NCBI GenBank assembly: GCA_036676195.1
Contig: JAKFDK010000132.1
Location: forward strand, 1 to 64,000
Source: JAKFDK01 sp036676195
GTDB lineage: Bacteria > Bacillota > Sulfobacillia > Symbiobacteriales > ZC4RG38
Direction of reading: 5' to 3'
Length of the DNA stretch: 64,000 nt
Shown: in pieces, positions 34,029-41,687 of the stretch
Layout: the number at the start of each line of letters is the position of its first letter
Numbering within the stretch: the stretch's first letter is position 1
Position numbers and translations under genes: made by a program
Notes under the pieces: model-generated
Databases searched by the model: none
Told to the model about the DNA's origin: nothing
Seen by the model: only the letters and a program-made list of their open reading frames with translations

Positions 34029-34771
34029 GGCAACCTCACCGCCAGTGCGGCCAGAGCCGCGAGCAAGGAGATCTCGGTCACGGCCCCGCAGACGTCCCCG
34101 GTGACACCGCCCAGCTTGCGGGCCAAATAGGCCGTGGCCATGCCACCCACCACCCCCGCGGCCACCGCCGCCGCCAGTCCCGGCAGCCCAGCCAGCAGCC
34201 AGGCGGCCGCCAGAGCAGTAGCGCCGGCCCACCATACCTCCCGCCACCCTGCCGCGGCAAAGGCGGCACCGGTGCCGCCACCGGGGCGGGCATACGGGTA
34301 ACGGGCCAGGGTCCAGACCGGGGTCCAGCGGCAGACGGCATGGGCCAGAAGCAGGTCGGCCAGCGCCTGCTCGGGGGGCAGTGCCGCCAGCAGGATACCC
34401 CGGCCCCCAAGGGTCAGCAGCAGCGCCACACCGCCGTAGCTGCCAATGCGGGAGTCCTTCATGATTTCCAGCCGCCGCGCCGGCGTGGTCCCGCCCAGAC
34501 CGTCGGCAACGTCCGCCAGTCCATCCGGGTGCATGGCTCCGGTGGCCAGCATTTCCACCATAACCGCTACCCAGGCGGCGGCGGCCGGAGGCAGGCCGGC
34601 CCAGGATGCCAGCCAGTAGCCGCCGCCGGCCACGGCTCCCACCACCAGCCCGGCAGCGGGAAACCAGGCACACAGCCGGTACAGGGGCAGGGCGCGCCCC
34701 TGCACCTGCACCGGCACGGGCACCGGCAGCCGGGTCAGGAATGCCACTGCCCCCATCAGTTCAGCCATCAT
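34022..34771 (-). CDS. cobS: Adenosylcobinamide-GDP ribazoletransferase (cobalamin synthase)
   Basis: 249 aa integral membrane protein with about six helices. It contains the conserved acidic motif MHPDGLADVADGLGG (about residues 58-72) and KDSRIGSYG (about 84-92). It joins adenosylcobinamide-GDP, made by CobU (43219), with alpha-ribazole. The start overlaps the end of the small upstream ORF 34761-34904 by 11 nt, so it is probably translationally coupled to that ORF. The stop overlaps pduX. Confidence 0.95.
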   Translation of the reverse strand: MMAELMGAVAFLTRLPVPVPVQVQGRALPLYRLCAWFPAAGLVVGAVAGGGYWLASWAGLPPAAAAWVAVMVEMLATGAMHPDGLADVADGLGGTTPARRLEIMKDSRIGSYGGVALLLTLGGRGILLAALPPEQALADLLLAHAVCRWTPVWTLARYPYARPGGGTGAAFAAAGWREVWWAGATALAAAWLLAGLPGLAAAVAAGVVGGMATAYLARKLGGVTGDVCGAVTEISLLAALAALAVRLPW

Positions 34772-34904
34772 CGCGATTGTTCACCCCAGCACTGGCGAAG
34801 GTAGCCATGTCCGCTCCTGACGCCAGAGGGCCCCAGTGCGCACGGCAGGCTGTGGCGGCTCCGGTGTCGGTCAAATCAATCCGGTGTAGCAGATCCTTCA
34901 GCAT
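34761..34904 (-). CDS. 47-aa ORF under the cobalamin riboswitch, possible cobT remnant
   Basis: Starts ATG 34904 behind GAGGAGG. It overlaps the cobS start, so it is likely translated. The first 25 residues (MLKDLLHRIDLTDTGAATAC...) resemble the N-terminal helix region of CobT (nicotinate-nucleotide-dimethylbenzimidazole phosphoribosyltransferase), which often precedes cobS. The usual KPPGSLG segment and everything after it are missing. Alternatively it is a leader peptide that couples riboswitch control to cobS translation. The identity is tentative. Confidence 0.4.
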   Translation of the reverse strand: MLKDLLHRIDLTDTGAATACRAHWGPLASGADMATFASAGVNNRDDG

Positions 34905-35077
34905 GTTGGTCCTCCTCTTTCGGCAAACCGCAAACAGGCCCGGTCCTCCTTCGGAAGACCAGGCATGAAAACGCAAACCAACCCGAGACCCCTGACCGCG
35001 CCGTTTACACGCCGGACACACAGGCAGCCGGAATTGGCGTCCGTTCCCTCGCTCCCCGAAGGTACTGGCACACGTGG

Positions 35078-35265
35078 CAACCGGCAGGTTTCCTGGCTCC
35101 CGATCACTGCACTCGCTGCCTTCCCATCCGCGGAGCGGACAGTGGCCTGTTTAGCGAGCACTCCCGGGTTACAGTGGCGGGTCCGCGCCGGACTCGCAGC
35201 AGAGCTGCTCACCGGTCTTCCCTTTTACCCCCCGACCGCAGCCGGGGGCACCTGGTTACCTTCGA
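35078..35265 (-). promoter_or_regulatory. Cobalamin riboswitch of the cobS operon
   Basis: Minus strand carries AAGGGAAGACCGGTG, CGAGTCCGGCGCGGACCCGCCACTGTAA, the GCCACTG boxes, and AGCCAGGAAACCTGCC near the 3' end; these are classic B12-box motifs. Downstream (about 34930-34965) is a hairpin (GGTCTTCC/GGAGGACC) that may be the expression platform. It should repress the small ORF, cobS, pduX, cobD and cobC when adenosylcobalamin is abundant. Confidence 0.95.
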
Positions 35266-35332
35266 AAACGATTTAGTTATGTGCCTAAGTGTAACAGGGC
35301 GCCCAACCGTCTGGCAAGCCAGAAGTAGCTAT

Positions 35333-35551
35333 TTAGTGATTCATGAAGCTTTTATAGGCCAGGAAGTACGAGCCGTCGGGCAAACGGACGACCGCCGGAT
35401 CATAGGCAGCCCGGAGACCGCCAAAGGTGCCCAATGAGCGGAAGGAGTTGCCATCCGTACTGATCCCGACGTGCACGCGGCCCTCCACCACCGTTTTCTT
35501 CCCTGTCGCCATTGCTGACGGGTATGACTCTTGCCACTGTATGGAAGCCAT
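35333..35551 (-). pseudogene. Fragment of a beta-propeller/sialidase-like protein
   Basis: The minus-strand frame encodes a short stretch with the look of a real protein: GISTDGNSF, GTFGGL and YDPAVVRLPDGSYFLAY (about 35345-35470). The STDG...F and DP.VVRLPDGSY..Y patterns are typical of Asp-box or glycosidase beta-propellers. Only about 70 codons remain, with no ribosome site and no rest of the gene on either side. I read it as a decayed remnant between two operons. Confidence 0.35.
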
Positions 35552-35609
35552 ACCAACTCGCGTAACCTAGACACAGCGTGGGACGACGACCGGAGGAGGA
35601 AACCACCTG

Positions 35610-36911
35610 ATGCCAACCATCGCCGACCGCCGGTGCGACTTTATTGGCCAGGTGCGTCACCTGTTTACCCAGCCAGACCTGTTTGGCCTGATCGTCCGCC
35701 CCGTGGACCCCCCGGCCGGTCCGGCGGTAACGGTGGCTTACATTTCCGGCCTGATGGACCCGTCTGACCTGGAACGCCTGGTACTCGTTCCGCTGGCCTC
35801 TGGCCTCCCGGATGCACCCCCGGACACCATCGCCCGCTCCAGCCGGTTTCCGGCACCGGAACTGCGGGCTGTAAACGATACCAAAGCTCTGCAGGACGGC
35901 CTGTTGGGGGGCCTGGCCGCCTTACACATTGCAGGGCATAAGGGTACATTGCTGGTGGGCACCGGGCAGCCCCCCAAAGCCAAAGACGCCTTTGGCTACA
36001 ACCTGGGCGAAAATGTGAATATGGTCCGCCAGGTCTTACCCAGGGCTGATTTGCGGGTTGAAATGCTGCAAGGCCCGGAAAAAAGCCTCAGTGCCGTGCT
36101 GTATTTGCATGGCACGGCCGCGCCAGGCACGGTGCAGGCAGTACGGGGGTGGGCCAGAAACCTGCGGGCCAAGAAGGCGCAGACGCCCTTGTGGAAGACC
36201 CTGCCCGATGTGTTAAGACTGCCACCGGCCGTTGAGGCCCCCAAACCAGCCATGGTGGCAGATGCCCTGCGCCACGGCTATATCGCCGTACTGGCCGACC
36301 ATCTGCCCGGCGCCCTGCTGGCGCCAATGACCCTGGACCTGCTGCTGACCGGTCCCAACGATGTCACCCTGTCGCCGGCACTGCGGCGGGCCGTCATCTT
36401 GCCACGCCTGTATGCCACGGGACTGGCCATGACCCTGGGCGCCTGGTTCGTGGCAGTCAGTTCGTACCACCATTCTCTGATCCCGGGGCCGTTTCTGATG
36501 GCCCTTGCTTCCAGCCGACGCAATATGCCGTTTCCCATTGTGCTGGAAATGCTGCTGGTACTCGCCCTGGATGAAGGCATCTCGGCGGCGGTGAAACGAC
36601 TGGAAGGGCAACGCTGGACCTTTCTGGCCATCCTTGGCATCGCCCTGGCATTAATGGCAGCCCTGCAGGCCGGGGTGATCGGCCCCCTGTCGGCCATCAT
36701 CGGGATTGCCATTGTGGTGGCCCTGCAGATCTTACCGAACCCGGCACTGGGGCGAGCGGCCCGCATCTGGGCTTATGGGTTCATCGCGGCAGCGGCCGGA
36801 CTGGGTGTTTACGGCATGGCCCTGCTGGCCTTTGTTCTGTTCGTGTATCTGGGCGAAGAGCGGCCCTTTGGGCACCCGCTCCGGCGCCCGCCGGGGGCAA
36901 TGGTGCGGTGA
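35610..36911 (+). CDS. gerAA: Spore germinant receptor A subunit
   Basis: 433 aa, ATG with GGAGGAGGAAA upstream. It belongs to the GerA/SpoVAF family: the hydrophilic N-terminal region (about 1-215) includes YISGLMDPSDLERLVLVPL. The membrane part has about five helices from residue 225 on, with motifs LPGALLAPMTLDLLLTGPND and SYHHSLIPGPFLMALASSRRNMPFP. It is shorter than the usual 460-500 aa, and the start of the first N-terminal subdomain seems trimmed. With GerAB and GerAC it forms a nutrient receptor in the inner spore membrane. Its stop overlaps gerAB by 4 nt. Confidence 0.93.
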   Translation: MPTIADRRCDFIGQVRHLFTQPDLFGLIVRPVDPPAGPAVTVAYISGLMDPSDLERLVLVPLASGLPDAPPDTIARSSRFPAPELRAVNDTKALQDGLLGGLAALHIAGHKGTLLVGTGQPPKAKDAFGYNLGENVNMVRQVLPRADLRVEMLQGPEKSLSAVLYLHGTAAPGTVQAVRGWARNLRAKKAQTPLWKTLPDVLRLPPAVEAPKPAMVADALRHGYIAVLADHLPGALLAPMTLDLLLTGPNDVTLSPALRRAVILPRLYATGLAMTLGAWFVAVSSYHHSLIPGPFLMALASSRRNMPFPIVLEMLLVLALDEGISAAVKRLEGQRWTFLAILGIALALMAALQAGVIGPLSAIIGIAIVVALQILPNPALGRAARIWAYGFIAAAAGLGVYGMALLAFVLFVYLGEERPFGHPLRRPPGAMVR

Positions 36912-37996
36912 AAACCGGGGATATGTCCCTTCGCCATCTCTGGGCGGCCGTACTGGCCAACCTGCTGGTCAAGAGTTTCCATACCCTGCCCAGGGCCATT
37001 GTCGTTACCACCACCACGGCGGGACCCTGGGCCATTTTGGCCGCAGGCGCCATTGCCCTGGGGTTGTTCTGGCCGGTGGCTGCCGCCCTGGCCCGCCGCC
37101 CGGGGCAAAACCTGATCGATCTCGCCCTGGAAGCCGGCGGGAGGCCCCTGGCCATTATCACTGCCCTGACGCTGGGGGCGTTTCTGGTGGGCAGTGTCGG
37201 CATTGAACTGCGGCAAATTTCCGAGATGGCTGTCACCGCCATTTACCCACACACCCCACAGACCTTTATGATGGCTAGCATGACCCTGGTCAGTGCCCTG
37301 GGCGCAGCCATGAGTACCGCCGGGCTGGCCTGGATGGGCACGATTTATGCCTGGCCCGCTTTGTACAGCATTCTGGTGATCCTGGTGGGCAACCTGGGCT
37401 GGGGGCAGTTCCGGCATGTGTTGCCGCCCACTGGCCCGGGGCTGCTGCCGGTGGCGGGTGAATTACTGCCCCTCACCTCCCATTTTGGGGAGCTAATCTA
37501 CCTGTTCATCTTCTCTACCTACCTGAATACACCGCGTCACCTGCCACGGGCGGCCGCCCAGATCACCGCCCTGGCGGCCGCCGTATGGGCCGCGGTCGTA
37601 CTGGTGTACATCATGGTCTTCAGCATCCCCGGTGGTTTCAGCATGCCGTTCCCCCTGCTGGAAATGACACGTCTGGTTCAGGGCGGCCGCTTTCTGGAGC
37701 GGATGGATACGATCTGGATCGGCCTGTGGACCTTTGGTATGGCCGGTGTCACAGCCGGAGGGCTGATGGGCACCGCTGTCCTGTTACGCGACGCCTTCCG
37801 CCTGCCGGACCACCGCGGGGCGGTTCTGCCTTTAGCCGTGGCCACGCTGGCGGTGGCCCTTTTCCCGGCTAACCAGGCCGGGGCCATTGCGGCCGAAACC
37901 TTCCTGCTACGGCGCTGGGGTTTCCTGGTTGCACCGGGCGTGCCGCTGCTGGTGGCATTGTTGGCCCGGCTGCGGCGAGGTGGCGCCCGTGGGTAA
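36908..37996 (+). CDS. gerAB: Spore germinant receptor B subunit
   Basis: 362 aa, with about ten transmembrane helices, of the GerAB/amino-acid-permease-like family that binds the germinant. It starts GTG/ATG-like at 36908 in ATGA-type overlap with gerAA. Visible blocks are LLVKSFHTLPRAIVV near the start and GELLPLTSHFGELIYLFIFSTYL in the middle. The last codons overlap the gerAC GTG start (GTGGGTAAG). Confidence 0.92.
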   Translation: MKTGDMSLRHLWAAVLANLLVKSFHTLPRAIVVTTTTAGPWAILAAGAIALGLFWPVAAALARRPGQNLIDLALEAGGRPLAIITALTLGAFLVGSVGIELRQISEMAVTAIYPHTPQTFMMASMTLVSALGAAMSTAGLAWMGTIYAWPALYSILVILVGNLGWGQFRHVLPPTGPGLLPVAGELLPLTSHFGELIYLFIFSTYLNTPRHLPRAAAQITALAAAVWAAVVLVYIMVFSIPGGFSMPFPLLEMTRLVQGGRFLERMDTIWIGLWTFGMAGVTAGGLMGTAVLLRDAFRLPDHRGAVLPLAVATLAVALFPANQAGAIAAETFLLRRWGFLVAPGVPLLVALLARLRRGGARG

Positions 37997-39233
37997 GCGG
38001 GCAGCCGTTTGCCTGCTGGTGATATTACTGACGCTGTCTGGCTGCTGGGACCGGACGGAGATTGAAGACGCCGCTTATATCGTCAGCATGGGGATTGACG
38101 CCGCCGGTGACGAGTACCTGTGGACATTCCGCATCGTCCAGGCCGAACTGCTCACCATTGGTATGTTGACAGAACCGCCGGTACAACCCACTCGGCTCGC
38201 CTCCAACCTTGTCACCGTACGCGGGCGCAGCCTGCAGCAAGCCATTCAGCTTGTACAGGCCGGCATCGCGCGGATTGTATCGCTGGACCACCTGCGCTCG
38301 ATGGTGATCGGTGAGGAACTCGCCCGCCAGGGGGTGGGCCCGATCCTCAGCCAGTTGATGCGTCATAACCAGATCAGGCTGGGTCCGACTGTGCTGGTGG
38401 CCAAAGGGTCGGCACTGGAGATCTTCGTTAGCAACCGGGGTACAGGTGAACTGAATCCCGCCAAGTTTATCGAAGGATTGCTGCTGGTCCAGAAACGGCT
38501 GCACCTGAGCCCGCCGGCCCGGCTGCTGCAGTTTTATAACCGGCTGCAGTCCCCCGGCTCCGACGCCATCATGTCGGTTGTGGCGGTCAACCCGCTGGCG
38601 GCGCAGCCTCCCGGCATCCCGTTACCGCCCATGGGCAACCGGTCCCTGCAGGCCGGGGAATTCCCCCGGGCGGGCGGTAACCCGGTTGAAATCGCCGGGA
38701 CAGCCGTCTTCAAGCGCGACAAGCTGGCGGGTTTTCTGAACGTGGACGAAACGGGCGCGCTGCTGTCCCTGCGCGGCGAAATGGGCAAGGTCTACGCGTC
38801 AGTACCAGACCCACGGGAACCGGGTCAGACCATTTCCCTGCGTTTTCATCAGGAGAACAAGCCCCAGTTTCGGGCGGCCTTTGCAGACGACCGGCCTGTG
38901 GTCACCATCCGCCTGCAATTAGAAGGGGAACTCCTCACCTCCCCCGGACGCACTGATTATACCGAACCAGTCAACCGGCGCGCCCTTGAGCGGTTCATCG
39001 CTGACTACAGCGTCCGCCAGACCTATCACCCGCTGGTGCATAAGGTGTACCGCCAGTGGGGTGCCGATCCGGTCGGGCTGGGCAACCTGTTTCGGATGCG
39101 CTTCCCGACCTTTAATGATTGGTTGGACTACCAGTGGCCAGACCATGTGCGCGACCTGACGGTTACGGTTGAAGTCGAATTATTTATCCGTCGTTTTGGC
39201 ATGTTGCTTGGTGAAGCACCGGGAGGAAGGTGA
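37989..39233 (+). CDS. gerAC: Spore germinant receptor C subunit, lipoprotein
   Basis: 414 aa from GTG 37989. It has a lipoprotein signal peptide with lipobox LTLSGC (Cys at about residue 18), followed directly by the family motif WDRTEIEDAAYIVSMGID. The GerAC C-terminal domain (about 220-405) contains the PVNRRALERFIADYSVRQTYHPLVHKVYRQWGADPVGLGN region. The protein is anchored on the outer face of the spore inner membrane. It is followed after 4 nt by a small two-TM gene. Confidence 0.94.
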   Translation: MGKRAAVCLLVILLTLSGCWDRTEIEDAAYIVSMGIDAAGDEYLWTFRIVQAELLTIGMLTEPPVQPTRLASNLVTVRGRSLQQAIQLVQAGIARIVSLDHLRSMVIGEELARQGVGPILSQLMRHNQIRLGPTVLVAKGSALEIFVSNRGTGELNPAKFIEGLLLVQKRLHLSPPARLLQFYNRLQSPGSDAIMSVVAVNPLAAQPPGIPLPPMGNRSLQAGEFPRAGGNPVEIAGTAVFKRDKLAGFLNVDETGALLSLRGEMGKVYASVPDPREPGQTISLRFHQENKPQFRAAFADDRPVVTIRLQLEGELLTSPGRTDYTEPVNRRALERFIADYSVRQTYHPLVHKVYRQWGADPVGLGNLFRMRFPTFNDWLDYQWPDHVRDLTVTVEVELFIRRFGMLLGEAPGGR

Positions 39234-39237
39234 GTGT

Positions 39238-39420
39238 ATGTGGGATCGCTGGGCCATCATCGCGGTGGCTGCCATCATTTCCTACCGGGCGGCCCGCTGG
39301 GGCTGGAAACTGGGCAAGGGCGGGGACTGGCTGGCGGGAGCCGGCGGCTTTCTGCTGGCGGTGATTGCCCTGGGCGTGCCGCTGTTCCTGGCCGCCCTGG
39401 GCCCTGCCACCGGCCGCTGA
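39238..39420 (+). CDS. Small two-TM protein, probable germinant receptor D subunit
   Basis: 60 aa from ATG 39238, 4 nt after the gerAC stop with GGAGGAAGG upstream. Two hydrophobic helices are evident (about 5-17 and 34-54, AGGFLLAVIALGVPLFLAAL). Small two-TM D-subunit genes in or next to gerA-type operons are known from Bacillus species, where they modulate germinant responses. Position and topology fit; no sequence motif proves it. Confidence 0.7.
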   Translation: MWDRWAIIAVAAIISYRAARWGWKLGKGGDWLAGAGGFLLAVIALGVPLFLAALGPATGR

Positions 39421-39445
39421 CCCTGTACCGCCACGAACGCGAAGA

Positions 39446-39479
39446 CGCCCCCGCAGGCTCAGGTGAGCCGGCGGGGGCG
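39446..39479. terminator. Shared terminator between the ger operon and TPR/peptide pair 2
   Basis: CGCCCCCGC (39446-39454) / GCGGGGGCG (39471-39479), between convergent transcripts. No strong U tract. Confidence 0.55.
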
Positions 39480-39512
39480 AATGTTGCTACAGGGGTTAGG
39501 TGACCCGACTCC

Positions 39513-39611
39513 TTACCTCCAAAAGCCGTCGTAGGGACCAGCCATGGCGGTGGCAGCCGCCAGAGAGGTCAGGGCCAGGACACACAGGGCCAGAAGCGCC
39601 TTCCGAAGCAT
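39513..39611 (-). CDS. Secreted signalling-peptide precursor 2 (Phr-like), 32 aa
   Basis: ATG 39611 behind AAAAGGAGG (9-nt spacing), 78 nt downstream of TPR gene 2. The product has a basic start (MLRK), a Leu/Ala-rich core (residues 5-17) and a cleavage site ATAMA. This leaves GPYDGFWR (8 residues), or AGPYDGFWR if cut one residue earlier. The design is the same as 179-283 and 52879-52983: short precursor, signal peptide, C-terminal Arg. A small hairpin (TTTTCGC/GCGAAAA) sits just before the ribosome site. Confidence 0.65.
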   Translation of the reverse strand: MLRKALLALCVLALTSLAAATAMAGPYDGFWR

Positions 39612-39689
39612 GCGTGGGTTCCTCCTTTTCGCTCGGGGCGAAAATCTTGGGCAAGGGGGAGGCGCCTTACTCAGGCGCCCGCCGCATTC

Positions 39690-40574
39690 CTACTGGGGGA
39701 TGCCAGCCAGGCGACACCGCAGTTCGTTCACCAAATTCATGAGTGCTGGATCCATGCAGTCGGTGACATCCTTGAGGGCAGCCTGCAGCATCACCTGTGC
39801 CAGTTCCGGGCGGCCCTGCTCGACGGCGACCGTACCGGCTGCCCAGGCGGCACATGTCCGGCTCCACGGCTTGGCGCCAGGGCACCCGGGGACGAGTACT
39901 TCCTCTGCGCAGCGAATGGCTTCACTGTGCTGACCTTGCTGCAAATAGGCGGCTGCCTCCATGGCCAGTTGATCGGCACGGTTCACGTCGTCACTCTGGG
40001 GCAGGAGCAATGCTGCGGCATTCAGGTGCTTTTCTGCCGCAGCGGCCTGCCCTTTGCGGAGCAGGAGCCAGGCAGCGCTCTGGTGCACGGTTACTGCCAG
40101 GCGATAGTTCCCAGCCTGATGGTAGAGGTCTGCACCCTTTTCATAGAGTCCAACGGCCGGCTCGATACGCTTCTGCCGTTCATAGCAGAGCGCCAACTGA
40201 CAGTAGGCATCTGGTTTGTGGTTGTGTAAGCCAGGCAATGCTTCGAGTCGGGCCATGAACTCCAGCAACAGGGGCTCGGCTTCACCAGGGTCTCCTGCGT
40301 GCAGGTGGGCAGACCCCTCGTACAGTAACGCCAGGACCGATCCTTCCTGGTAGCCTGCTCCCTCTGCCAGGCTGCGGGCCTGCTGTGCGCACCGGCGTGC
40401 GTCACTGTGGAGCCCACGCACTGAGGCACACCGCACGCCCACGAGCCAGGCCGACACCCTTTCCTCCACCGCCCGGGTTCCATCGGTCCCCACTTTCTGC
40501 GCTTCCTCCAGAGCCTGGAGTAAACGTCCCCGCGATACCAGGGCCTGGAGCGCCGGCAAGTCCACCTTTTGCAC
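39690..40574 (-). CDS. TPR-repeat protein 2, putative peptide receptor
   Basis: 294 aa from GTG 40574; an alternative GTG three codons later has better spacing from the GGGGGG upstream. TPR helices run over the whole protein: residues about 8-30, 47-70, 82-105, 118-145 (YCQLALCYERQKRIEPAVGLYEKGADLY), 150-178 (AAWLLLRKGQAAAAEKHLNAAALLL), 190-215 and 230-265. There is no HTH, catalytic or membrane segment. It is paralogous to 305-1153 and 51884-52792. It forms a pair with peptide gene 39513-39611. Between them is a GGCGCC/GGCGCC hairpin (39661-39679). Confidence 0.7.
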   Translation of the reverse strand: MQKVDLPALQALVSRGRLLQALEEAQKVGTDGTRAVEERVSAWLVGVRCASVRGLHSDARRCAQQARSLAEGAGYQEGSVLALLYEGSAHLHAGDPGEAEPLLLEFMARLEALPGLHNHKPDAYCQLALCYERQKRIEPAVGLYEKGADLYHQAGNYRLAVTVHQSAAWLLLRKGQAAAAEKHLNAAALLLPQSDDVNRADQLAMEAAAYLQQGQHSEAIRCAEEVLVPGCPGAKPWSRTCAAWAAGTVAVEQGRPELAQVMLQAALKDVTDCMDPALMNLVNELRCRLAGIPQ

Positions 40575-40739
40575 CCCCCGTGTTTCCCAGAAGATACATT
40601 AGAACTTCAAGATTGAACTTCCTTCCAGCGAGCAGCCGACTTTCAAAGGGAGGAAAGTGGCAAAAATACGGGTGAACGTGGCAATGTGGGGTTCTCCTGC
40701 CAGTTCACCCATAGAAAAATACTTTTTATTTCGGGTTTC

Positions 40740-41687
40740 CTAACCGAGCTGAAGCAGCAGGGCACCAGCGACCAGGACCAGGTGGCACGCCAGTTGCATG
40801 AGGTCGGTGGCAGCCAGGAGATCCGGCGGCTGGACCAGGCGCCCACCCGCGTTGAGCAGCGGACTCGCCGTCGGTTCACCGTCGTAATGATTCAGCCCAC
40901 CCAGGCGCACCCCCAGCGCTCCGGCCATGGCCGCTTCCGGCCAGCCGGCATTGGGACTTTTGTGCCGGTGGCCGTCAGCCAGGGCGGCACGTGCGGCACC
41001 GGCTGCGTTCCGCCCTGACAGGAAAGCAGCCGCTACCAGGGCAGCCAGGGTCACCCGGGCCGGCAGCCAGTTGGCCAGGTCATCCAGCCGCGCTGCCACC
41101 CGGCCAAAGTACTGGTACCGCTCGTCCCGGTGGCCAATCATGGAATCCAGGGTGTTAATCGCCTTATAGGCGGCAATGCCGGGCAGCCCGGCCGCCAGGG
41201 CAAAGAGCAGCGGAGCCACCACGCCGTCGCTGGCATTCTCCGCCACCGTTTCCACCGCCGCCCGGGCCACCTGGGACGTGTCCAGGTCTTCCGTATCCCG
41301 CCCCACCACCCGGGCCACAGCCCGGCGGGCTGCCGGCAGGTCCCCGGTAACCAGCGGGCGGTGTACGGCATAACCGGCCTCTTCGGCCAGGCTGCGCCGC
41401 GCCAGCAACACCGCCACACCGAGGGCGGTGACCGCCTCCCCCAGCCAGGGATGCAACAGGCGGGCGGCGGCCACCGCCGCCCAGGCAGCGCCGGTGGAGA
41501 TCCCCACCACCGCCAGAGCCAGTCCGCCACCGGCCACCAGCCGGGCCGCGGGACCGCCGCGATTCAGCCACCGTTCCCCGGCGGCAATGCACCAACCAAT
41601 GCCCCGCACAGGATGGGGCAGCCAGGCCGGGTCCCCCAATAAACCATCAAGCAGATAACCGGCCACAATCGGTATAGCGGTATTCAC
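40740..41687 (-). CDS. cbiB: Adenosylcobinamide-phosphate synthase
   Basis: 315 aa membrane protein (also called CobD in the aerobic nomenclature). It starts AGYLLDGLLGDPAWLPHPVRGIGW, a family hallmark, and contains AVETVAENASDGVVAPLL and LDSMIGHRDERYQYFG. It attaches aminopropanol (phosphate), made by PduX and CobD of the other operon, to adenosylcobyric acid. It is the last gene of the btuC-to-cbiB operon, overlapping cobQ by 4 nt. The 165 bp before it (40575-40739) hold no supported gene. Confidence 0.95.
   Translation of the reverse strand: MNTAIPIVAGYLLDGLLGDPAWLPHPVRGIGWCIAAGERWLNRGGPAARLVAGGGLALAVVGISTGAAWAAVAAARLLHPWLGEAVTALGVAVLLARRSLAEEAGYAVHRPLVTGDLPAARRAVARVVGRDTEDLDTSQVARAAVETVAENASDGVVAPLLFALAAGLPGIAAYKAINTLDSMIGHRDERYQYFGRVAARLDDLANWLPARVTLAALVAAAFLSGRNAAGAARAALADGHRHKSPNAGWPEAAMAGALGVRLGGLNHYDGEPTASPLLNAGGRLVQPPDLLAATDLMQLACHLVLVAGALLLQLG

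Noticed and set aside
33108..34673. A 521-codon reading of the pduX gene
   Set aside because: The first about 215 codons are read-through across cobS. The GHMP-kinase homology begins at ATG 34028, which overlaps the cobS stop.
35515..35560. Sigma-G-type promoter before gerAA (GTATG ... CATACCA)
   Set aside because: The boxes are about 22 nt apart, too far for the usual 17-18 nt spacing, and they also form a short inverted repeat.
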